Source: Haloferax marinisediminis
GTDB taxonomy: Archaea > Halobacteriota > Halobacteria > Halobacteriales > Haloferacaceae
DNA: 64,000 bases
Assembly: GCF_009674585.1 (NCBI RefSeq)
Contig: NZ_WKJP01000001.1
Coordinates: 2,418,001-2,482,000 of the forward strand
Direction of reading: 5' to 3'
Within the stretch, counting starts at the first letter, position 1, and every line of letters starts with the position of its first letter. This document shows, piece by piece, positions 24,437 through 32,432 of this stretch. Both the position numbers and the translations under genes were made by a program. The notes beneath the pieces are model-generated. The model was not told where the DNA came from, did no database searches, and saw only the letters and a program-made list of their open reading frames with translations.

Positions 24437-25390
24437 ATGGCTCTTAGGTTCCCGGAGTATCTCAGCCTCGATTACGCCGACGGACGAGACGAAACTGCAG
24501 CAGCGTACCCGACGCTCGAAGACAAACTCGAGAAAGCGGCGATGGTCACGCGAACCGCGCTCGAACAGTACGAGCGCCCCGCAATCATGTGGACCGGCGG
24601 GAAGGACTCGACGGTCGTCCTCTACGTCGTCCGCGAAGTCGCCGCCGACCTCGGTGTCGACGTCCCCCCGGTCGTCTTCATCGACCACTTCGAACACTTC
24701 GACGAGACCGAGGCGTTCGTCCACGAGTGGACCGACCGCTGGGACCTCGACCTCGTCGTCGCCCGCAACGAAGACTTCGCCCGCCTCGGTGTCTCACCCG
24801 GTGACGAAGTCGCCGTCTCCGACCTGAGCGACGAGACTCGACGCGAACTCGCCCGCCTCGGCTACGAGGACGAGACGATTGTCCTCGACGCCGACACCTT
24901 CGAAGGAAACCACCTGCTGAAGACCGTCGCACTCAACGACGTCATCACCGAATACGGCTTCGACGGCATCTTCTCTGGCGTCCGCTGGGACGAACAGGAC
25001 GCCCGCGCCGATGAGACGTTCTTCAGCCCCCGCCACGAGTCCGAGAAGTACCCGCCGCACGACCGCGTGCACTCGATTCTCCAGTTCACCGAGGCGGACA
25101 TCTGGGGGACGTTCTGGAACTACATCGTCCCCGACGCCGTCGAGGGCTACCCGGTGGGCTTCGTTCCACAGTCGACTGACGACCTCCCAGAGGGCGTCCG
25201 CCCCGTCGACCTCCCCGTCTCGCCGAAGTACTTCGAAGGCTACCGCTCGCTCGGGACTGAATCCGGGTCGGCGAAGGACGACGACCGCCCCGCGTGGGTG
25301 CAGGACCTCGAAGCGAGCAAGGAACGCGCCGGTCGCGCACAGGACAAAGAAGACCTGATGGGTCGACTCCGCGACCTCGGCTACATGTAG
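24437..25390 (+). CDS. PP-loop protein of the PAPS reductase/CysD superfamily, copy 2
   Basis: 317 residues, collinear with the preceding gene: PP-loop TGGKDST again at 53-59, VFIDHFEHFDE, GNHLLKTVALNDVI, SGVRWDEQDARADETFFSPRH, and an identical C-terminal pattern (ERAGRAQDKEDLM...RLRDLGYM). It also has no cysteine. The pair therefore arose by tandem duplication, with most divergence in the middle (about 105-155). The adenylation core is conserved in both, so both are probably active, perhaps as a heteromer. Function unknown; CysD-like sulfate activation is the nearest known activity, though its usual CysN partner is not nearby. Confidence 0.8.
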   Translation: MALRFPEYLSLDYADGRDETAAAYPTLEDKLEKAAMVTRTALEQYERPAIMWTGGKDSTVVLYVVREVAADLGVDVPPVVFIDHFEHFDETEAFVHEWTDRWDLDLVVARNEDFARLGVSPGDEVAVSDLSDETRRELARLGYEDETIVLDADTFEGNHLLKTVALNDVITEYGFDGIFSGVRWDEQDARADETFFSPRHESEKYPPHDRVHSILQFTEADIWGTFWNYIVPDAVEGYPVGFVPQSTDDLPEGVRPVDLPVSPKYFEGYRSLGTESGSAKDDDRPAWVQDLEASKERAGRAQDKEDLMGRLRDLGYM

Positions 25391-25397
25391 AACGACG

Positions 25398-25428
25398 TTT
25401 TTTCACGTTCGGATTGCGCTTCGCGCAA
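25398..25428 (+). terminator. T-run and hairpin after PP-loop copy 2
   Basis: A run of six T (25398-25403) sits eight bases after the stop codon, typical of archaeal termination. It is followed by the hairpin TTGCGC-TTC-GCGCAA (25414-25428). A further hairpin of the CGACTCGCTTCGCTCG type lies at about 25462-25490 and echoes the repeats after purNH. Confidence 0.5.
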
Positions 25429-25552
25429 CCCCTCACCGAAAAAACCTCGACTAAAAAACTGCCGAGCGACTCGCTTCGCTCGCACTCGGGACAATCTCTC
25501 GTTGGACCGCGCGAATAGTTTTATTCGAGCGGCAGCAACAAATGACAATACA

Positions 25553-26917
25553 ATGCCAAGAACGCACCGGCGAGGGTATCTCAAAGCGGTAGTTGGTGGG
25601 GGCATCAGTTCGCTTGCGGGATGTGTCGATTCCGTGGGGGAGTCGAGCGGAAACACAGCGACAATTCACGTTCCACAGCGGACGTTAGTCGATACCCGAC
25701 TCGACATCAGCGTGACTGACGTCCCTTCCGAGACAGCAGTTTGGGTCGAGGCACACACCGAAGATGGTGCTGGGAAGCGATGGTTCAGTCGCAGTCTATT
25801 CGAACCCACCAACGGCAGAATCGACTTGCAGAGTGCCGACCCAATTCAGGGAACGTACAGAGAATCAGACGGAATGGGTCTCTTTTGGTCGTTACAACCG
25901 GACGACCTCAAAACACGTTCGTACGATACGAATCAACAAACGCAATCGGTACAGCTCCGAGTCCGTCCGGAGACCCCTGATGCCACTCCACTCGCCGAAA
26001 CGACGGTCACCCGCCCGCTCGTACATCCGAGCAGCAAAGAAACGGACATCGAGAAGCCGATAGTTGGGACACTCGTCGAAGCACCGAACGACGGTCCTGC
26101 CCCGGGAGTCATCCTGTTTCATGGGTCCGCCGGCAACCGACCTATCGCACCCGCTCGTGCCCTCGCCAGTCATGGATTCACCGTCCTCGCACTGCAGTAC
26201 GTTTCGAGTGAGCACGACAGCCTTCCAGACAATTTAGTCGAAGTCCCGATCGAATACGCAGACCAAGCCGTCCGTTGGTTGGCCGAGCAAGCTGTGACGA
26301 CCGACGACCCGATTTGTCTCGGGGGGTTCTCTCGCGGTGGTGAGCTTGCGCTCTTGATGGGCAGTCGCCACGAGAACATCGGAGCAGTTGTCAACTGGGT
26401 CGGGTCGGGGCTCTTGTTCAACGCGGTCGTGCTGACAGACGATTCGACTGTCTCTCCGGACACCCCAGACACCTCTGCGTGGTCTCTCGACGGGGAACCA
26501 CTCGCTCACCCCTCGGGTGAGGACTTCGAACCACGAGCAGACGTACTCGACGCCTACCAAACCTGGCTGGAAGAAGAGACGACAGACGAGACACTCGAGC
26601 GTGCAGAGATTCCGCTCTCTGAAATCGAGGCACCGATTTTGCTACTCTCAGCCGGGAGTGACGGTGTTTGGCCATCCAGATATCTCTTGACTCGAACGGA
26701 GCGACGTCTCGAAGCACTAGACTACGGCTATCGGTTTGAACATCATTCGTACGATGGGGCTGGCCACGGAATCAGTGTGCCATACCTCCCCTCCTGGAAA
26801 AACCGACCAGGAGGCCCGTTTGGCGGAACGATAGCCGGGACTGCAGCAGCCGAAGCAGACTCGTGGCCTCGTGTAATCGAGTTCTTCAACGTGGGGAGTA
26901 ACAAGCGCAATCAGTAA
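25553..26917 (+). CDS. Tat-exported lipoprotein, acyl-CoA thioesterase/BAAT-family hydrolase
   Basis: 454 residues from ATG at 25553; the TTG further upstream precedes the AT-rich promoter block (AATAGTTTTATTC). The signal MPRTHRRGYLKAVVGGGISS ends in the lipobox LAGC (Cys24). An N-terminal beta domain (about 45-145) matches the BAAT/acyl-CoA thioester hydrolase N-domain. The alpha/beta-hydrolase part has an HGSAG oxyanion loop (190-194), nucleophile Ser260 in GGFSRGG, Asp370 in GSDGVWPS and His405 in GAGHG. BAAT-type enzymes usually work on acyl-CoA inside cells; an exported, lipid-anchored form must use another ester or amide substrate. Isolated gene. Confidence 0.85.
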   Translation: MPRTHRRGYLKAVVGGGISSLAGCVDSVGESSGNTATIHVPQRTLVDTRLDISVTDVPSETAVWVEAHTEDGAGKRWFSRSLFEPTNGRIDLQSADPIQGTYRESDGMGLFWSLQPDDLKTRSYDTNQQTQSVQLRVRPETPDATPLAETTVTRPLVHPSSKETDIEKPIVGTLVEAPNDGPAPGVILFHGSAGNRPIAPARALASHGFTVLALQYVSSEHDSLPDNLVEVPIEYADQAVRWLAEQAVTTDDPICLGGFSRGGELALLMGSRHENIGAVVNWVGSGLLFNAVVLTDDSTVSPDTPDTSAWSLDGEPLAHPSGEDFEPRADVLDAYQTWLEEETTDETLERAEIPLSEIEAPILLLSAGSDGVWPSRYLLTRTERRLEALDYGYRFEHHSYDGAGHGISVPYLPSWKNRPGGPFGGTIAGTAAAEADSWPRVIEFFNVGSNKRNQ

Positions 26918-27031
26918 GCCACGGTCGCGGTCTGGAGGTCTGTGACTGTAACTCACTGGAAAGAGAGGACCTGAAGATATCCACAGAAGCCACACCGTAG
27001 CGCCTATCTCCCTCAACCCGCTATCGCCCCC

Positions 27032-27742
27032 ATGGCATCTGAGTGGGTCAGTCTCTTCTCCGGCGGCAAGGACTCCTCGTGGGCGCTCTATCAGGCGCTC
27101 GAAGAGGGATTGAACGTCACCCGCCTGCTGACCGTCCACCCGAGCGACGACTCGTACATGTACCACGTTCCCGCGACCGACCTCGCCGCACTCGCTGCCG
27201 AGAGTCTCGGTATCGAACTCGTCGAGGTCCATCCCGGCGACCTCGAAGCGACCGACGCGAGCGACTCCGGCGAGCAAGGCGATGCGGAACTCGAACCCCT
27301 CGAAGCGGCAGTCGAAGACCTCCAGTCAGAGATTGACCTCGCAGGCGTCACGGCGGGCGCAATCGAGAGTGAGTTCCAGACGAACCGAATTCAGGGGATG
27401 TGCGACCGCCTCGGCATCGACCTCTTTGCCCCCCTGTGGCAAGAGAACCCGCGCGAACTCGGTGAGGCGATGCTCGACGCTGGCTTCGAAATCACGCTGA
27501 TTCAGGTTGCGGCCCACGGCCTCGACGAGTCGTGGCTCGGGCGAACCCTCGACGAAGACGCGCTCGACGAACTCGAAGAACTCAACGAGAAGTACGGCGT
27601 CCACATCCTCGGTGAAGGCGGCGAGTTCGAGACGCTCGTCACCGACGGCCCACACATGGACCGCCCGATAGAACTCGAATACGAGACTGAGTGGGAAGGA
27701 ACCCACGGACGACTCCGCATTACAGACGCGTACCTCGGCTAA
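27032..27742 (+). CDS. dph6: Diphthine-ammonia ligase
   Basis: 236 residues. The PP-loop SGGKDS is at 10-15. The DPH6-specific segments include AGVTAGAIESEFQTNRIQGMCDRLGI, LFAPLWQENPRELGEAML and HILGEGGEFETLVTDGPHM. It amidates diphthine on elongation factor 2 to finish diphthamide, using ATP and ammonia. Length matches archaeal Dph6 (about 220-230). It is a stand-alone gene; the 114-base upstream region shows no clear TATA. Confidence is high because the C-terminal GEGGEFET motif is distinctive. Confidence 0.92.
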   Translation: MASEWVSLFSGGKDSSWALYQALEEGLNVTRLLTVHPSDDSYMYHVPATDLAALAAESLGIELVEVHPGDLEATDASDSGEQGDAELEPLEAAVEDLQSEIDLAGVTAGAIESEFQTNRIQGMCDRLGIDLFAPLWQENPRELGEAMLDAGFEITLIQVAAHGLDESWLGRTLDEDALDELEELNEKYGVHILGEGGEFETLVTDGPHMDRPIELEYETEWEGTHGRLRITDAYLG

Positions 27743-27821
27743 GCAGACGCTTCGAGGAGTTCGTATTCGAAAAAGTGCAAGTCCTATTCTGAGAATCGGC
27801 GACGACTGACGGACGTTCGTA

Positions 27822-28784
27822 TTAGTCCGTCAGCCGCGAGTGAGCGCCGATGAGCGCGTTCGAGAGGTCGAGGTTCTCGATGTGCGTCTCCTCGTCGACG
27901 ATGGACCCCTTCAGGTCGGCATTTTTGATGATTGCGCCCGGGAAGACGACCGAATCGTCGAGACTGGAGTCTTCGACGGTGGCGTCTGCCATGATGTGGA
28001 CGTTCTTTCCGAGTTCAGTGTTGGAGACCGTCGCCGTCTCGTGGATGTAGTTCTCGCCTTCGAGATACCACGCGACTGCGTCGAGATAGCTCTGTGGCGT
28101 CCCGATGTCGAACCACGCACCGTCGAAGGTGTACGCGAACACGTCACCGTTCTGCTGGAGCCACTGCATGAACCAGCCCGGTTCGTCGGGGTTGTTGTCG
28201 CCCGAGAGGTACTCGTCGAACTTCGGCAGGTCGTCCGCAGGGATGGCGTAACACGCGATCGAGACGAGTGTGCTCTTCGGGTTCTCGGGCTTCTCCTGGA
28301 AGCTGATGACGCGATCACCGTCGAGTTCGACGAGTCCGTACGACTTCGCGCGGTCGAGGTCTTTCACGTCGTAGGCGGCCAGAGTCGGTGCTTCCTTCTC
28401 GTAGAAGAAGTCGACGAAGTCGGCGACGTCGAAACTGATGAGGTTGTCTCCGGCGATGACGACGAGGTCCTCGTCTACCTCTTCGCGGTCGATGAGTTGG
28501 GCGAGCGCACCGACCACACCGAACTTCTCGTCTTCGGCACTGGTGTCTTCGACCGACAGCGTCGGCTTTTCGTACGGCGATTCGTCGATGTACGTCTCGA
28601 ACGACTCCGCGAATCGCTCGTTCGTACTGACGAATACTTCGGAGACCCGGTCGTCGGCTTCGAGGTCTTCGAAAATCGTGTCGATGACCGTCTGGTCACC
28701 GACCGGTAAGAACATCTTCGGTCGGTGTTTGGTAATCGGCCACAAGCGCGTTGCATACCCACCGGCAAGGACGACTGCCTTCAT
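27822..28784 (-). CDS. Sugar-1-phosphate nucleotidylyltransferase with left-handed beta-helix tail
   Basis: 320 residues from ATG at 28784 (MKAVVLAGGYATRLWPITKH). The N-terminal nucleotidyltransferase domain (1-235) has the GGYATRLWP nucleotide loop and the acceptor-sugar motifs VIAGDNLISFD and SFQEKPENP. The C-terminal hexapeptide region (about 250-315) includes IMADATVEDSSLDDSVVFPGA. It makes an NDP-sugar from NTP and a sugar phosphate, likely for surface glycan or S-layer glycosylation. No specific sugar can be assigned. Divergent from the small HTH/zinc-ribbon gene; the shared region has AT-rich blocks for both. Confidence 0.88.
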   Translation of the reverse strand: MKAVVLAGGYATRLWPITKHRPKMFLPVGDQTVIDTIFEDLEADDRVSEVFVSTNERFAESFETYIDESPYEKPTLSVEDTSAEDEKFGVVGALAQLIDREEVDEDLVVIAGDNLISFDVADFVDFFYEKEAPTLAAYDVKDLDRAKSYGLVELDGDRVISFQEKPENPKSTLVSIACYAIPADDLPKFDEYLSGDNNPDEPGWFMQWLQQNGDVFAYTFDGAWFDIGTPQSYLDAVAWYLEGENYIHETATVSNTELGKNVHIMADATVEDSSLDDSVVFPGAIIKNADLKGSIVDEETHIENLDLSNALIGAHSRLTD

Positions 28785-28899
28785 ACACCTCAAATTCCGC
28801 CACTGAGTCAAGGTCTTTTTGCATCCTCTCTATTTTGCTGACAAATTCAGACTGTGACACGGCGGAAGGAATTTTCCCCCCTACTTCCTAGGGCGAACC

Positions 28900-29199
28900 A
28901 TGTCAGACCGGGAGTCCACCGCGACGACCCGCCAGCGTATCGCCGACGCCCTCCGTGCCGACCCAGCAACTGCGTCAGAACTATCGACGAGTCTCGGTGT
29001 CCCGGCATCGTCCGTCTATGGCCACCTCCAACACGTCGCTCGTTCGGTCCACAGTGAAGGCGACGAGCAGTTTCTCGTCGCACCACCAGAGTGTCGAAGC
29101 TGTGGCTTCAGCGCCTTCGACGACCCGGTGAACTACCCGTCGCGGTGTCCCGAGTGCCGGAATGAGGGTATCGAAGAAGCCGTGTTCAAAATCGAGTGA
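28900..29199 (+). CDS. Small HTH plus zinc-ribbon transcription factor-like protein
   Basis: 99 residues. An N-terminal winged HTH (about 10-52, TRQRIADALRADPATASELS and PASSVYGHLQHVARSV) is joined to a C-terminal zinc ribbon with CRSCGFSAFDDPVNYPSRCPEC (Cys pairs at about 65/68 and 83/86). This matches the COG3357 archaeal family of predicted regulators. Its target is unknown. It is preceded by a 115-base divergent region shared with the nucleotidyltransferase gene and followed by the DJ-1 gene on the opposite strand, 29 bases away. Confidence 0.85.
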   Translation: MSDRESTATTRQRIADALRADPATASELSTSLGVPASSVYGHLQHVARSVHSEGDEQFLVAPPECRSCGFSAFDDPVNYPSRCPECRNEGIEEAVFKIE

Positions 29200-29228
29200 C
29201 GTAGCCGGAGTTTTTCGGTCGCGTCTGT

Positions 29229-29912
29229 TTACAGCGCGTCCAGTTCGTCGAGCAGCGTCTGTGCGCCTTCAGCAGACGACCCCGGCCCACGGGCCGTGAT
29301 GAGGTCGCCATCGACCGTCACACTGGTGTCGGCGTCGAGTTCGGCGTCCCAGACGCCACCGGCGGCCTTCACTTCGTCTTCGACCCAGTAGGGGAGCTTC
29401 CGACCGTCGGGCATCAGGTCGTCGTCGTCGACGATTCCTTCTTCCCACTCGTTCGGGAACCCGGTGACGTTTCGACCGTCGACGAGGAACGACCCGTCCG
29501 CTTCACGGGTGAACCCGAGGATACCGACGGCGTGGCAGACGACGAGCGCCTTGCCCTCTCCACCGGCGACGGCCTGCAGGAGCGCCTGCCGAGCGTGTCG
29601 GTCCTGATTGATGTCCCACTCGGTTCCGTGACCGCCGGGGAAGACGACAGCGTCGTACTCGCGGGCGTCGACCTGGCCGAGTTTCTCGGGGTTCTGGAGA
29701 CGCTCGTCGTTCTCGTGAACGTCCATCACGTGTTCGGCGAGTTCTTCGCCGACGTTCTCTGGGTCGACAGAGCGTTCGTCGACGACCGGCACGCCACCGG
29801 TTGGTGTGGCGACGGTGATGTCGACACCAGCGTCGGTCAGAGAGGTGAGTGGTTCGATACACTCCTCGCCCCAGTAGCCATGCTCGCTTACGATAAAGAG
29901 TGCTGACGTCAT
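29229..29912 (-). CDS. DJ-1/PfpI family protein
   Basis: 227 residues from ATG at 29912 (MTSALFIVSEHGYWGEECIE); the frame stays open far upstream over the next gene's end but has no support. The nucleophile elbow ALVVCHAVG has Cys126 followed by His127, and Glu16/Glu17 in HGYWGEE lies where the family acid normally sits. This pattern fits Hsp31-type glyoxalase/chaperones or class I glutamine-amidotransferase-like hydrolases. Substrate unknown. It is convergent with the HTH/zinc-ribbon gene and separated from the ABC cluster by 136 bases without genes. Confidence 0.85.
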   Translation of the reverse strand: MTSALFIVSEHGYWGEECIEPLTSLTDAGVDITVATPTGGVPVVDERSVDPENVGEELAEHVMDVHENDERLQNPEKLGQVDAREYDAVVFPGGHGTEWDINQDRHARQALLQAVAGGEGKALVVCHAVGILGFTREADGSFLVDGRNVTGFPNEWEEGIVDDDDLMPDGRKLPYWVEDEVKAAGGVWDAELDADTSVTVDGDLITARGPGSSAEGAQTLLDELDAL

Positions 29913-30048
29913 CGGACCACTGTACGGACTGCACGTAAATATGCCCCGGGGAGGCGGAAACCCGATGTGGGTTCTCAGACGCGGAGGTCCTCGGTGGGCA
30001 GCGGTTCGTGGCGGTCTGCCGTTCGCAGCAGTCTGTCGTTCGACGCGA

Positions 30049-31353
30049 TTAGTCGTGGTTCGCGGGCGAATCGATTGTGACACCTTCGTCGACGAGGTGG
30101 CACGCCGCAGTCGACCCACGGGACGTTGCTTCGAGTTCGGGGTGGTCGCGTTCGCAGACGGTCGTGAACGCCTCGGCGAGTGTCCGCCGGGCCTGTTCGT
30201 CGTCCCCGTCGACCAGTGCCGAGAGTCCCTGCGAGAGGACTGTTTCGGCCTTCGGGTCCGAGAGCGTCTCGGGGACGTCGAACTCGCGTCGAAGTTCGGC
30301 CTCGACGGCGTCGTCCGAGACGGCCTCGGGAGCGTCTGCCTCGCCTTCGGCCACGAGGAACGTCCGAACGTCCTCCACGTCGACTCCCTTGTCGATGCGG
30401 AGCCGTAAGTCGAGGACACGACGCCACTCGGTCTGGTCGAGTGAAACCTGGTCGGGGGGAATGACCTCCGGACACCGAGTGTGGAATCTGCATCCCGAAG
30501 GCGGGTTCGACGGACTCGGGACGTCTCCTCTCAGTTCGACGCGCTCACCACGACGGGACGGGTCTGGCGTCGGAATCGACGAGATGAGTGCCCGCGTGTA
30601 AGGGTGCTGTGGCTCCTCGAACAACGTCTCCGTGTCGGCAATCTCGACGATTTCGCCGAGGTACATCACGGCCACACGGTCGCAGACCTCTCGGACGACA
30701 CCGAGGTCGTGACTGATGAACACGATTGCGAGGCCGAACTCGGCCTGTAACTCGCGCATGAGCGAGATAATCTCGGCTTGGATGGAGACGTCCAGCGCCG
30801 AGACGGGTTCGTCGGCGACGACGAGGTCCGGGTTGAGGACGAGTGCCCGTGCGAGCGCGATGCGTTGTTTTTGCCCGCCGGAGAACTCGTGGGGATACCG
30901 GTCGAAGTCCGACGCCGACAGGCCAACGCGCTCTAACAGGTTCTCGACGATTCTGCGGCGGCGGTTCCGGTCGCGCATCCCGTGGATAGCGAGTGGTTCG
31001 GCGACTGACTCGCCGACGCTCATCCGGGGGTCGAAACTCGACGACGGGTCCTGAAACATCATCTGAGCCCGTCGGCGGAATCGCTTCAGCGTGGTGTCGT
31101 CGTACTCGGTGATGTCGTCGCCGTCGAAGACGATTGCGCCGTCTGTCGGTTCTTCTAACCGCAGAAGCGACGTGGCGGCCGTGGACTTCCCACAGCCAGA
31201 TTCACCGACGATACCGAGCGTCTCTCCCGGAGCGACGTCGAACGAGATGCCGTCGACGGCTTTCACCCGGCCGACTTCCTTCTTGAGGACACCCTGCGTA
31301 ATCGGGTAGTGTTTCTTCAGTCCACGAACCGACAGCAGTGAGTCGGAACTCAT
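30049..31353 (-). CDS. Peptide/oligopeptide ABC transporter ATP-binding protein (OppF type) with long C-terminal extension
   Basis: 434 residues. The ATPase core has Walker A GESGCGKST (50-58), the signature FSGGQKQRIALARAL and Walker B LVVADEPVSALD. The Opp-type cysteine motif CRFHTRC starts at residue 288. A further 135 or so acidic residues follow, well over the usual 20-30; they are helical (EAELRREFDVPETLSDPKAE) and could be a regulatory or assembly domain. It overlaps the OppD-like gene by four bases. With two permeases and a binding protein it forms one five-gene minus-strand importer for peptides or similar solutes. Confidence 0.9.
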   Translation of the reverse strand: MSSDSLLSVRGLKKHYPITQGVLKKEVGRVKAVDGISFDVAPGETLGIVGESGCGKSTAATSLLRLEEPTDGAIVFDGDDITEYDDTTLKRFRRRAQMMFQDPSSSFDPRMSVGESVAEPLAIHGMRDRNRRRRIVENLLERVGLSASDFDRYPHEFSGGQKQRIALARALVLNPDLVVADEPVSALDVSIQAEIISLMRELQAEFGLAIVFISHDLGVVREVCDRVAVMYLGEIVEIADTETLFEEPQHPYTRALISSIPTPDPSRRGERVELRGDVPSPSNPPSGCRFHTRCPEVIPPDQVSLDQTEWRRVLDLRLRIDKGVDVEDVRTFLVAEGEADAPEAVSDDAVEAELRREFDVPETLSDPKAETVLSQGLSALVDGDDEQARRTLAEAFTTVCERDHPELEATSRGSTAACHLVDEGVTIDSPANHD

Positions 31354-32432
31354 CGGGAGTCACCTCCTGAGGATTCGTCTTCGGAATCGGTGTCGGCCAC
31401 GACAGCACCGCCGTCTGTCGCTCGTGACTCCGAGACCGCGTCACCTCGAATGACCGCGGAGTCGTACCCGGGACCGTAGTACACACACGCGACCTCGTGG
31501 CCTTCATCGACGGTGAGCAGTTCAGGATGGTCGCCCGCTCGGCAATCAGCCGTCGCGTGTGGACATCGCGGGTGGAACCGACACCCTGCTGGCGGTTGTT
31601 TCAGGTCGGGAAGCGTGCCGCCAATCGGCCGCATCGACTGCCCTTGACCGGGGAGGCAGTCGAGAAGCGCCTTGGTGTACGGATGCGACGGTCGGTCGAA
31701 CACGTCGTGGACCGACCCTGTCTCCATCACCTTTCCTGCGTACATGACTACGACGCGGTCGGCGATTTCGGCGACGACGCCGAGGTCGTGTGTGACGAAG
31801 ACGATGCTCATGTCGAACTCTGCTTGCAGGTCGCGGAGGAGTCTGAGAATCTGCGCTTGAATGGTCACGTCGAGCGCTGTCGTCGGTTCGTCGGCGACGA
31901 GGAGGTCTGGGTCTGCCGCCAACGCCATCGCGATGACCACGCGCTGTTTCATCCCGCCGGAGAACTCGTGTGGGTAGTCGTCGATACGAGCAGTGGCCTC
32001 CGGAATTCCGACGCGGTCGAGGAGGTCGATTGCGCGGTCACGGGCGGCCTGTTTCGAGACGTCTCGGTGGAGGCGAATCGCTTCGACGATTTGCGCACCG
32101 ACGGGATACACTGGATTGAGCGCGCTCTGTGGGTTCTGGAAGACGTGGGCGATTCGTCCGCCGCGGATAGACTGGAGGCGCTTTTCGGAGACCGCTGTGA
32201 GGTCTTCGCCGTCGAACAGAACCTGCCCGCGTGCAATCTCTCCCGGCGGCATCGGGATGAGTCTCGTGACGGACTCACAGGCGACGGTCTTTCCAGACCC
32301 GGACTCGCCGACGACACAGACCGTCTCACCGCGGGCGACGTCGAACGAGACGCCATCGACGGCGCGAACGACACCGTCGTCGGTGTTGAACTGGACGTGC
32401 AGGTCACGGACAGAGAGAAGCGGGTCAGTCAT
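31350..32432 (-). CDS. Peptide/oligopeptide ABC transporter ATP-binding protein (OppD type)
   Basis: 360 residues. Walker A GESGSGKTVAC (about 40), signature FSGGMKQRVVIAMALAADP, Walker B LLVADEPTTALD, and the cysteine motif CRFHPRCPHATADC near residue 280 typical of DppD/OppD subunits. It pairs with the OppF-like ATPase downstream to power the two permeases. A 35-residue acidic tail follows the motif. The start ATG overlaps the stop of the upstream permease by four bases, which implies translational coupling in the order permease, permease, ATPase, ATPase. Confidence 0.92.
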   Translation of the reverse strand: MTDPLLSVRDLHVQFNTDDGVVRAVDGVSFDVARGETVCVVGESGSGKTVACESVTRLIPMPPGEIARGQVLFDGEDLTAVSEKRLQSIRGGRIAHVFQNPQSALNPVYPVGAQIVEAIRLHRDVSKQAARDRAIDLLDRVGIPEATARIDDYPHEFSGGMKQRVVIAMALAADPDLLVADEPTTALDVTIQAQILRLLRDLQAEFDMSIVFVTHDLGVVAEIADRVVVMYAGKVMETGSVHDVFDRPSHPYTKALLDCLPGQGQSMRPIGGTLPDLKQPPAGCRFHPRCPHATADCRAGDHPELLTVDEGHEVACVYYGPGYDSAVIRGDAVSESRATDGGAVVADTDSEDESSGGDSR

